Source of the DNA: SZUA-76 sp945787585
GTDB taxonomy: Bacteria > Pseudomonadota > Gammaproteobacteria > SZUA-140
DNA: 5,399 nt
Assembly: GCA_947258425.1 (NCBI GenBank)
Contig: CAMYIG010000138.1
Coordinates: 1-5,399, forward strand
Reading direction: 5' to 3'
The translations under genes were made by a program, and so were the position numbers. The notes under the pieces are model-generated. The model ran no database searches and had not been told where the DNA came from. It saw nothing but the letters and a program-made list of their open reading frames with translations. Positions within the stretch are counted from its first letter, which is position 1, and each line of letters starts with the position of its first letter. Below are positions 1 to 5,399 of this stretch, in pieces.

Positions 1-728
1 AGGCCGCGTGGAGAAGTATCAATATGACACGATAGCGCCTGTTTGCACAGCGCTTCACTGGCAAGGACCAGATCGATGCGCAGCCCGAGGTTACGGCGAA
101 ACGCCGCCATGCGGTAGTCCCACCAGCTAAAACTGCCGTCGGGCTGATCAAATAAACGAAAGCTATCTTTTAACCCACAGGCGTGGATCTGTTGCAGCGC
201 GGCGCGCTCTTCATCACTACAGAGGATTTTGTCGTGCCACTGTTCCGGGTCGTGCACATCGCGCTCATCAGGGGCGATGTTGAAGTCGCCTAGCACCACC
301 AGGCGGGGGTACTGCTGTAGCTGTGATGCTATATATAGGCGTACCTGGTTAAGCCACTCGAGTTTGTAGTGGAATTTTTCGCTACCGACGCTCTGTCCGT
401 TGGGCACATAGAGATTGATCACCCGCAGGCCATTGTAAGTGGCGGCAAGAATACGGCGCTGCGGGTCATCGAGCCCTGGGATATCAGTGATAATCTCATC
501 GGCGGCCGTGTGGCGCGAAATGATTGCCACCCCGTTATAGCTTTTTTGGCCACTGTAGATTACTTTGTAACCGGCGACTTCAAGCGCATCCGCCGGGAAA
601 TCTTTATCCTGTACTTTGGTTTCCTGTAAAGCGACGATGTCAGGCTGCACCTGATCGAGCCATTCCAGCAGTTGCGGCATACGTACGCGCAGTGAATTAA
701 CATTCCAGGTGGCAATTTTTTTAGTCAT
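1..728 (-). CDS. xth: Exodeoxyribonuclease III (AP endonuclease), 3' end outside window
   Basis: This is a DNA repair enzyme of the exonuclease III / AP endonuclease family. Family members cut the backbone 5' to abasic sites and degrade 3' ends of duplex DNA, using Mg2+, in the cytoplasm. The minus-strand frame opens at ATG 728-726 with MTKKIATWNVNSLRVR, the classic family start, and stays open for 242 codons to the window edge. Visible catalytic-site motifs are N9 in TWNVNS, E36 in LQETK (metal ligand), Y107 in NLYVPNGQ, D148 and N150 in LGDFNIAPD, and D219 in LRIDLVLAS. The final SDH motif with the catalytic histidine should lie just outside the window; about 255 residues are expected, so roughly a dozen are missing. 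No clear Shine-Dalgarno site precedes the ATG, but the start matches the family N-terminus. The gene is divergent from the fad operon and unrelated to it in function. The family call is very secure; the exact subfamily name is not. Confidence 0.96.
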   Translation of the reverse strand, partial: MTKKIATWNVNSLRVRMPQLLEWLDQVQPDIVALQETKVQDKDFPADALEVAGYKVIYSGQKSYNGVAIISRHTAADEIITDIPGLDDPQRRILAATYNGLRVINLYVPNGQSVGSEKFHYKLEWLNQVRLYIASQLQQYPRLVVLGDFNIAPDERDVHDPEQWHDKILCSDEERAALQQIHACGLKDSFRLFDQPDGSFSWWDYRMAAFRRNLGLRIDLVLASEALCKQALSCHIDTSPRG

Positions 729-806
729 AGTATTCGCTGGTTGATTGAGTTCATGATTTGTCCCGAAAATTTCCATGGATAATGAAAAAGGTACGGTAGC
801 GAGCGC

Positions 807-828
807 CCTTTTCAGGTTTTAGAAAAGG
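807..828. repeat. Short inverted repeat (7-bp arms, 8-nt loop)
   Basis: CCTTTTC at 807-813 is the exact reverse complement of GAAAAGG at 822-828, with 8 bases between. The arms are AT-leaning and no run of T follows on either strand, so it does not look like an intrinsic terminator. Close variants of the GAAAAGG arm also occur at 784-791 (with one extra A) and 844-850. It could be a weak protein-binding site or chance in an A-rich spacer. Confidence 0.25.
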
Positions 829-894
829 ATCCACCCGCCGATAGGAAAAGTGCATGCCTTTGGCACAAATTGTATAAAACTAAAAATATAGCAA

Positions 895-919
895 CTATTG
901 TGTTATATAACAAAACTGT
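895..919 (+). promoter_or_regulatory. Candidate operator/promoter of the fad operon: palindrome TGTTATATAACA
   Basis: Positions 901-912 read TGTTATATAACA, a perfect 12-bp palindrome. Beyond one mismatched pair (900/913) the symmetry continues for two more pairs, so 899-914 and 898-915 also match, and 895/918 and 894/919 pair again. The same bases contain an extended -10-like element, TG at 901-902, one base, then TATATA at 904-909. If this is the -10, transcription would start near 916, giving a leader of about 30 nt before the fadE ATG, and a protein bound to the palindrome would block polymerase. The palindrome is seen directly. The regulatory role is inferred from symmetry, position and the fact that fad genes are usually repressed by acyl-CoA-responsive regulators (FadR, or TetR-family PsrA/FadP types). 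It does not match the E. coli FadR or Pseudomonas PsrA sites that I know. Confidence 0.4.
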
Positions 920-934
920 AGAACGCTAGCTCAT

Positions 935-941
935 AAGGGAA
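935..941 (+). promoter_or_regulatory. Ribosome binding site of fadE
   Basis: AAGGGAA at 935-941 ends 6 nt before the ATG at 948. This purine-rich Shine-Dalgarno stretch supports 948 as the start rather than the in-frame ATG two codons later (954), which would lie 12 nt from it. Confidence 0.6.
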
Positions 942-947
942 GAGAAT

Positions 948-3374
948 ATGGAGATGCTTACCTGGTTTGCGGTATTTGCTGTGGTGGCCGGCACGGCGGC
1001 CTATCAACGCTTACCCCTCGTGTTATCAACGATACTGATTGCGCTCTACCTGATCTGCTGGAGTCTCTTTTTTCAACCGATCAATGTCTCACTCTATATC
1101 GCCTGGGTCGCCTTCCTGTTAATCGCAGTGCCCCTTAATGTGCCATCACTGCGTAAAATGCTGATGAGCAATCATATCCTGAGGGCGTTTCGTAAAGCGC
1201 TGCCCAAGATGTCACAGACTGAACGCGAGGCGTTAGAAGCCGGTTCAGTGTGGTGGGACGGTGAACTCTTTAGTGGACGCCCCAATTGGCAGCGACTTTT
1301 ATCATTCCCTGCGCCACGACTCACTGCGGAAGAACGCGCCTTTCTCGATGGCCCGGTGGATGATCTGTGTCACATGGTCAATGACTGGGAGGTCACCGAA
1401 AAGCTGCATGACCTGTCGCCAGAGGTGTGGCAGTTCATCAAAGATAAAGGTTTCTTCGGCATGATCATTCCAAAGAAGTATGGTGGCCTTGAATTTTCCG
1501 CACTGGCACACTCTGCGGTGGTGATGAAAATCTCTAGCCGTTGTACTACCGCTGCGGTAACGGTGATGGTGCCCAATTCTCTCGGTCCTGCCGAACTGTT
1601 GCTGCACTACGGTACCGAGGCGCAGAAAGATCATTACCTGCCACGACTCGCACGCGGTGAAGAGGTGCCCTGTTTTGCACTGACCGGACCGGATGCCGGC
1701 AGTGATGCGAGTAGCATGCCGGATCTTGGCATTGTCGAAAAAGGGATGTTCGAAGGTGAAGAGGTTGTGGGTATTCGCCTCAATTGGGCCAAGCGCTACA
1801 TCACCCTGGGGCCGGTGGCGACAGTACTCGGACTCGCTTTCAAGTTGCAGGACCCTGACCATCTTCTGGGCGATAAAGAAGAACTGGGTATCACATTGGC
1901 GTTGATTCCCACCGATACCCCCGGGGTGTCGATCGGCACACGTCATGCGCCGCTCAATATCATGTTTCAGAACGGCCCCAACTGGGGTAAAGATGTTTTC
2001 ATTCCGATGGAGTGGGTGATCGGTGATAAAAGCGGCATCGGTAACGGCTGGCGCATGTTGATGGAGAGTCTTGCGGCGGGTCGTTCGATTTCACTGCCAG
2101 CATTGAGCACCGGCGGCGGCAAACTGGCGAGTCGTGCTACCGGTGGTTACGCGCGTATTCGCAAACAGTTTAAGACCCCGATTGGTAAATTCGAAGGGGT
2201 GGAAGAGGCTTTAACTCGAATCGCCGGTAACACCTATATGATGGACGCGGCGCGCACCATCACCGCCAGCGCCGTCGATCTCGGCGAGAAGCCGTCAGTG
2301 GCGTCGGCGATCGTTAAATATAATCTGACTGAACGGATGCGCTCGGTAATCAATGATGCGATGGATGTGCAGGGCGGTACTGGTATCTGCATGGGGCCAC
2401 GCAATTTGATCGGGCGTGTCTATCAGGCGATTCCTATTAGTATTACGGTGGAAGGGGCGAACATCCTTACGCGTAGTTTGATCACTTTTGGGCAGGGGGC
2501 AGTGCGCTGCCATCCCTATGTTTTAAAAGAGATGCAGGCGGTCGGTGATAGCGATAAAAAACGTGGCGCGGATGATTTTGATCGCGCCTTTATTGGCCAC
2601 ATCGGTTTTACCATCAGTAACATGGTGCGCGCTTTTTATCTCGGCTTAACGGGCGCACGTTTTGTGCGAGTGCCGGGCGATAAGCGGGCGAAACGTTATT
2701 ACCGACAACTGACCCGCATGAGTGCCGCGTTTGCACTGGTCTCAGATATCTCAATGCTGGTACTGGGTGGCGAGTTGAAACGGCGTGAAAAACTTTCCGG
2801 TCGACTGGCCGATGTGTTGAGCCATCTCTATCTCGGTTCCGCTGCGTTGAAACGTTTTGAAGATCAAAAATGTCCCGATGAAGATTGGCCCTTGTTGGAG
2901 TGGTCGTGTCAGGAGTCACTCTATCTAATTCAGAAACGGCTGCATGAGCTGCTAGCAAATTTTCCGGATCGTATGATCGCACGCTGTCTGCGCGTGCTGA
3001 TTTTTCCATTGGGTAAACCCTATGCCGGTCCCGACGATCGTCTGGGGCATAAAGTCGCCGGGATTATTCTTGAGCCATCCGAAGCGCGTGATCGTCTGAC
3101 GCGTGGTGTCTTTACCACCACTGATACCAACGAAGCGATCGGACGCATTGAAGATGCACTGGTGAAGGTGATTCTTGCGGAACCCATCGAAAAGAAGATT
3201 CAGCAGGCACAGCGTAACGGTGACTTGCCGCCAGGAATGGACGAAGCTGTTTTACAGGCCGCCATTCAGCAAGGTGTGATCGATGAAAAAGAGGCGGTAC
3301 TGATACGCAACGCCACTTCGGCAAGAAGTGAAGTGATCAAGGTGGATGATTTTCCTCAGGACTACTGGAAGTAG
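948..3374 (+). CDS. fadE: Acyl-CoA dehydrogenase FadE, membrane-anchored
   Basis: FadE catalyses the first step of beta-oxidation, the FAD-dependent oxidation of acyl-CoA to trans-2-enoyl-CoA, with electrons passed on towards the quinone pool. The 808-residue length is close to E. coli FadE (814) and about twice that of ordinary acyl-CoA dehydrogenases. Three hydrophobic stretches lie at about residues 3-19, 23-42 and 46-64, so the protein is probably anchored in the inner membrane with its catalytic part in the cytoplasm. The dehydrogenase core spans about 125-515. It contains the flavin/substrate motif LTGPDAGSD (245-253), the GGTGI segment, and E502 in TVEGANILTRS, the position of the catalytic base in this superfamily. 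A DUF1974-type C-terminal domain fills about 520-800. The gene is intact, has a good Shine-Dalgarno site, and is first in an operon 25 bp ahead of a thiolase gene. Chain-length preference cannot be read from sequence. Confidence 0.96.
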   Translation: MEMLTWFAVFAVVAGTAAYQRLPLVLSTILIALYLICWSLFFQPINVSLYIAWVAFLLIAVPLNVPSLRKMLMSNHILRAFRKALPKMSQTEREALEAGSVWWDGELFSGRPNWQRLLSFPAPRLTAEERAFLDGPVDDLCHMVNDWEVTEKLHDLSPEVWQFIKDKGFFGMIIPKKYGGLEFSALAHSAVVMKISSRCTTAAVTVMVPNSLGPAELLLHYGTEAQKDHYLPRLARGEEVPCFALTGPDAGSDASSMPDLGIVEKGMFEGEEVVGIRLNWAKRYITLGPVATVLGLAFKLQDPDHLLGDKEELGITLALIPTDTPGVSIGTRHAPLNIMFQNGPNWGKDVFIPMEWVIGDKSGIGNGWRMLMESLAAGRSISLPALSTGGGKLASRATGGYARIRKQFKTPIGKFEGVEEALTRIAGNTYMMDAARTITASAVDLGEKPSVASAIVKYNLTERMRSVINDAMDVQGGTGICMGPRNLIGRVYQAIPISITVEGANILTRSLITFGQGAVRCHPYVLKEMQAVGDSDKKRGADDFDRAFIGHIGFTISNMVRAFYLGLTGARFVRVPGDKRAKRYYRQLTRMSAAFALVSDISMLVLGGELKRREKLSGRLADVLSHLYLGSAALKRFEDQKCPDEDWPLLEWSCQESLYLIQKRLHELLANFPDRMIARCLRVLIFPLGKPYAGPDDRLGHKVAGIILEPSEARDRLTRGVFTTTDTNEAIGRIEDALVKVILAEPIEKKIQQAQRNGDLPPGMDEAVLQAAIQQGVIDEKEAVLIRNATSARSEVIKVDDFPQDYWK

Positions 3375-3385
3375 TACGACAGCAT

Positions 3386-3391
3386 AGAGGG
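3386..3391 (+). promoter_or_regulatory. Ribosome binding site of the thiolase gene
   Basis: AGAGGG at 3386-3391 sits 8 nt before the ATG at 3400, inside the 25-bp gap after the fadE stop. It fixes the thiolase start and supports translation from one shared fadE-thiolase message. I see no terminator in this gap. Confidence 0.6.
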
Positions 3392-3399
3392 CGCAACAG

Positions 3400-4737
3400 A
3401 TGGCGACACGTAAAAAGAGCAAAGCAGGCAGTGCGGTATATATAGTAGATGGTAGCCGCACCCCTTTTCTGAAGGCGAAAGGTGCTCCCGGCCCCTTTCT
3501 TGCGTCGGACCTTGCAGTCGCTGCCGCGCGGCCACTGCTGGCACGTCAACCGTTTGAGATTGAAGCGCTGGATGAGGTGATCGTCGGTTGCGTGATGCCA
3601 ACCCCGGATGAAGTTAATGTCGCACGTATCATCGCGCTTAGACTCGGTTGCGATAAACATCTTCCCGCATGGACCGTGCAACGCAACTGCGCTTCAGGTC
3701 TGCAAGCGATCGATTGTGCCTTTCAGAATATCAAGAGTGGTCGTTCGGATCTGGTGCTTGCCGGCGGCGCTGAGGCGATGAGTCATGCGCCGGTGCTGCT
3801 GAATAACAAGATGGTGGCGTGGCTCGGCGAATGGATGGGGGCGAAAAAGTTTGGCCAGAAAATGAAGGCGCTTGGCAAGCTACGCGGCGGCCATCTCACC
3901 CCTGTCATTGGTCTATTGCGCGGTCTCAGTGATCCCGTCATCGGCCTGTCGATGGGGCAGACCGCAGAAAATCTCGCCTACCGTTTTGGCATCAGTCGTG
4001 AAACGATGGATGCCTTTGCGGTTGACAGTCACAAACGTCTTGCCGCCGCGCAGGAAGCGGGCTATCTCAAAGATGAGGTCGAAGCGGTTTATGATAGTCG
4101 CGGTACAAGTTATGAGCACGATGATGGGGTGCGCGGCGATAGCTCAGTGGAAAAACTGGCCAAGTTGCGCCCGGTGTTTGATCGTAAGTTTGGCAAAGTC
4201 ACTGCCGGTAATAGTGCACAGGTTACTGATGGTGCGGCGATGTTACTGCTTGCCAGTGAGCACGCGGTTGAAAAATATGGTTTGAAAGTGATGGGGCGTA
4301 TCGTCGATAGTGAATGGGCTGGGCTTGATCCGGCGCAGATGGGGTTGGGGCCTGCACATGCAATGGCACCGATTATCAAACGTCAGAAGATAGCGGTAGA
4401 AGATATCGATTACTGGGAGGTCAATGAAGCCTTTGCTACACAGGTGCTTGCCTGTCTTGAAGCGTGGCAAGATGAAGATTACTGTAAAAATGAACTGGGA
4501 CTGAAGGCACCGCTGGGCAAGATTGATCGCGCACGTCTTAACGTCGATGGCGGCGGCGTCAGTCTGGGTCACCCGGTCGGTGCCAGTGGTGCACGCATCG
4601 TATTGCATCTGCTGAATGTACTGGAGCGTAACGGTGCGCAACACGGCATGGCGAGTCTCTGTATTGGGGGTGGTCAGGGAGGCGCGATGATGGTGACACG
4701 AGAGACGCCAGCGAATGCAGACAAGAAGAGGGGGTAG
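3400..4737 (+). CDS. fadI: Acetyl-CoA C-acyltransferase (3-ketoacyl-CoA thiolase), FadI/trifunctional-beta type
   Basis: Thiolases of this group perform the last step of beta-oxidation, cleaving 3-ketoacyl-CoA with CoA to acetyl-CoA and a shortened acyl-CoA. All catalytic elements are visible: nucleophile C97 in QRNCASGLQA, N342-E343-A344-F345, H391 in SLGHPVGASGA, and the acid/base cysteine C421 in CIGGGQGGA. Between about 128 and 182 there is a long basic and hydrophobic insertion (LLNNKMVAWLGEWMG, FGQKMKAL, then GLSMGQTAENLA). It lines up with the loop of E. coli FadI and human HADHB, the beta subunits of trifunctional complexes, and not with short biosynthetic thiolases. The length of 445 residues is close to FadI (436). 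The family's usual HEAF appears here as NEAF, as in most other thiolases. The gene is intact, 25 bp after fadE and 3 bp before a FadJ-like gene, its expected partner. The enzyme class is secure; the symbol fadI is by resemblance. Confidence 0.92.
   Translation: MATRKKSKAGSAVYIVDGSRTPFLKAKGAPGPFLASDLAVAAARPLLARQPFEIEALDEVIVGCVMPTPDEVNVARIIALRLGCDKHLPAWTVQRNCASGLQAIDCAFQNIKSGRSDLVLAGGAEAMSHAPVLLNNKMVAWLGEWMGAKKFGQKMKALGKLRGGHLTPVIGLLRGLSDPVIGLSMGQTAENLAYRFGISRETMDAFAVDSHKRLAAAQEAGYLKDEVEAVYDSRGTSYEHDDGVRGDSSVEKLAKLRPVFDRKFGKVTAGNSAQVTDGAAMLLLASEHAVEKYGLKVMGRIVDSEWAGLDPAQMGLGPAHAMAPIIKRQKIAVEDIDYWEVNEAFATQVLACLEAWQDEDYCKNELGLKAPLGKIDRARLNVDGGGVSLGHPVGASGARIVLHLLNVLERNGAQHGMASLCIGGGQGGAMMVTRETPANADKKRG
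4726..4734 (+). promoter_or_regulatory. Ribosome binding site of the FadJ-like gene
   Basis: The purine run AAGAGGGGG at 4726-4734 overlaps the last codons of the thiolase gene and lies 6 nt before the ATG at 4741. With only 3 bp between the thiolase stop and this ATG, the two genes are likely translationally coupled. The intact start region suggests that the damage downstream is recent or artefactual. Confidence 0.6.
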
Positions 4738-4740
4738 GCG

Positions 4741-4902
4741 ATGACAGCGCATAAACACTGGCGAACTGAACGTGATGCCGACGGCATTGCATGGCTGCAT
4801 TTCGATATGGCGGAGACCAGCACTAACGTACTCTCGGTCGAGACCATTGCTGAATTCGTGTTGTGCAGGCGGCGGAGTTTATGCGCGGCATGCATACTGT
4901 GA
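4741..4902 (+). CDS. N-terminal fragment of the FadJ-like protein (53 codons before a premature TGA)
   Basis: This frame starts MTAHKHWRTERDADGIAWLH and continues with FDMAETSTNVLSVETIAEF, the normal first beta strands of a FadJ-type hydratase up to about residue 39. From about codon 41 the reading (LCRRRSLCAACIL) no longer resembles the family and ends at TGA 4900-4902. The tail from about 4861 is therefore out-of-frame reading of DNA that codes for the hydratase in another frame. A peptide of 53 residues without catalytic residues is not expected to be functional. The start is well supported by its Shine-Dalgarno site and by N-terminal similarity. Confidence 0.6.
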   Translation: MTAHKHWRTERDADGIAWLHFDMAETSTNVLSVETIAEFVLCRRRSLCAACIL

Positions 4903-5399
4903 TCAATCGACTGGAGTCGTTTTCATTCCCAACCGTCAGTTTGATTAGTGGCTTTTGCCTCGGCGGAGGTCTGGAGCTGGCCCTGGCGACGCGTTATCGC
5001 ATTGCTGATGAAGACCCAAAGACACGTCTCGGTTTGCCAGAAGTTCGCCTCGGTATTCATCCCGGCTTTGGTGGTACTGTGCGCGCATCGCGTCTGCTGG
5101 GTGCACCGACCGCAATGGATATGATGTTAACAGGCCGTGCGCTGAGCGCGCGTGCTGCACAAAAAGTAGGGCTGATCGATTATGCCGTACCGGAGCGACA
5201 ACTATTACGTGCGGCGAAAATGATCATCGCTGAAGCGCCGGCACCTTATCGTGCCGGTCGTGTGGCACGCCTCTCCAATCATTCATTAGTGCGACCACTG
5301 CTGGCGAAGTACCTGAAGCGCACCGTTGCTAAAAAGGCGAACCCGGAACACTATCCGGCCCCTTATGCGATGATCGATCTGTGGAGCAAGTACTTCGAT
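4863..5399 (+). CDS. Enoyl-CoA hydratase (crotonase) part of the FadJ-like protein, 5'-truncated, continues past window
   Basis: From GTG 4863 the frame is open for 179 codons to the exact window end. It begins VQAAEFMRGMHTVINRLES, followed by FPTVSLISGFCLGGGLELAL, DEDPKTRLGLPEVRLGIHPG and FGGTVRASRLLG. The two glutamates used for hydration are both present, at 4974-4976 (GGGLE) and 5040-5042 (GLPE), 22 residues apart exactly as in E. coli FadJ. The DPKTRLGLPE wording favours FadJ over FadB. The later TGRALSARAAQKVGLID segment matches the helical part of the domain, and the linker towards the dehydrogenase half begins near the window end. If translated alone, possible starts are ATG 4881 (a GGAG only 3 nt upstream, too close) or ATG 4890. 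It would lack the first oxyanion-hole loop. An automatic annotation might call this a separate short gene; I read it as part of the disrupted gene. Confidence 0.7.
   Translation, partial: MQAAEFMRGMHTVINRLESFSFPTVSLISGFCLGGGLELALATRYRIADEDPKTRLGLPEVRLGIHPGFGGTVRASRLLGAPTAMDMMLTGRALSARAAQKVGLIDYAVPERQLLRAAKMIIAEAPAPYRAGRVARLSNHSLVRPLLAKYLKRTVAKKANPEHYPAPYAMIDLWSKYFD

Larger units (their letters stand above)
729..947. promoter_or_regulatory. Divergent intergenic region between xth and fadE
   Basis: This 219-bp spacer must hold the promoters of both flanking genes, which point away from each other. The half nearer fadE (about 865-920) is clearly AT-rich compared with the flanking coding DNA. 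It contains TTGGCA at 860-865, a -35-like hexamer without a good partner at 16-18 bp, and a perfect palindrome at 901-912. On the xth side (729-800, minus strand) I found no hexamer pair that I would defend. No open frame in the spacer resembles a gene. That promoters lie here is inferred from the divergent layout; no individual element is proven. Confidence 0.6.
4741..5399 (+). pseudogene. fadJ: FadJ-like enoyl-CoA hydratase/3-hydroxyacyl-CoA dehydrogenase, disrupted by internal deletion and frameshift; 3' end outside window
   Basis: The intact enzyme would hydrate trans-2-enoyl-CoA and oxidise the 3-hydroxyacyl-CoA with NAD, as alpha subunit of the trifunctional complex with the upstream thiolase. 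Two pieces of one crotonase domain are present in different frames: the N-terminus to about 4860, and the remainder from about 4863. In E. coli FadJ, 82 residues separate the N of the NTL motif from the residue before CLGGG. Here the matching interval, 4825-4952, is only 128 bases. About 118 bases are therefore missing, which is 39 codons plus one base and explains the frame change. The lost piece includes the FIAGAD oxyanion-hole segment, so no recoding event could restore an active hydratase. The NAD-binding dehydrogenase half should lie beyond the window. The disruption is seen directly. Whether it is a genuine pseudogene or an assembly or base-calling error cannot be decided here. Confidence 0.8.

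Noticed and set aside
369..629. An 86-codon plus-strand open frame inside xth
   Set aside because: It is fully antisense to the catalytic core of exonuclease III and has no family resemblance.
807..828. Intrinsic terminator between xth and fadE
   Set aside because: The region lies between two divergent gene starts, where no terminator is needed. The stem is AT-leaning and no T run follows on either strand.
860..877. TTGGCACAAATTG as a sigma-54 (-24/-12) promoter
   Set aside because: TTGGCAC matches the -24 half, but no GC dinucleotide lies at the required 10-bp spacing after GG, so the -12 half is absent.
1302..1946. A 214-codon open frame on the minus strand inside fadE
   Set aside because: It lies wholly antisense to conserved dehydrogenase coding sequence, its translation resembles no protein family that I know, and its composition (rich in His, Arg and Cys) is typical of antisense reading.
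4243..4800. A 185-codon minus-strand open frame over the thiolase end and the FadJ start
   Set aside because: It is antisense to well-conserved thiolase sequence including the GHP and CIGGG motifs. It has no recognisable domain and is a shadow.
4850..4902. Programmed ribosomal frameshifting joining the two FadJ frames
   Set aside because: A frameshift alone would not restore the roughly 39 missing codons, including the oxyanion-hole segment, and no convincing slippery heptamer is visible at the junction.

Overview
The window looks like ordinary chromosomal DNA of a gammaproteobacterium. The GC content is moderate (a little above half, judged by eye) and the genes are tightly packed with recognisable Shine-Dalgarno sites. 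It carries a membrane-anchored FadE-type acyl-CoA dehydrogenase with the C-terminal DUF1974-type extension, an architecture typical of Gammaproteobacteria. I see no mobile element, CRISPR array, tRNA or rRNA. The genus cannot be named from this sequence.

Layout: on the minus strand, 1-728 is an exonuclease III gene (xth), cut off at its 3' end by the window edge. A divergent intergenic region of about 219 bp (729-947) separates it from a plus-strand fatty-acid degradation operon. This spacer holds the likely promoter of the operon, a perfect 12-bp AT-rich palindrome at 901-912 that is a good operator candidate, and a weaker inverted repeat at 807-828. The operon then reads fadE (948-3374), a FadI/HADHB-like thiolase (3400-4737), and a FadJ-like multifunctional enzyme gene that starts 3 bp after the thiolase stop and runs off the window.

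Together the three plus-strand genes would supply a complete beta-oxidation spiral. FadE makes trans-2-enoyl-CoA. The FadJ-like protein would hydrate it and oxidise the 3-hydroxyacyl-CoA. The thiolase cleaves the 3-ketoacyl-CoA to acetyl-CoA and a shortened acyl-CoA. The thiolase and FadJ-like protein are of the kinds that form the trifunctional complex.

The main anomaly is in the FadJ-like gene. Its first ~40 codons (4741 to about 4860) are in one frame, but the rest of the crotonase domain continues in another frame from about 4863. About 40 codons expected between them are missing, including the FIAGAD oxyanion-hole segment. The data fit a ~118-bp deletion (3n+1) that both removes essential residues and shifts the frame. 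It is either a real pseudogene or an assembly/sequencing error. I found no convincing undescribed system. The broken fadJ and the palindrome over the fadE promoter region deserve a second look.
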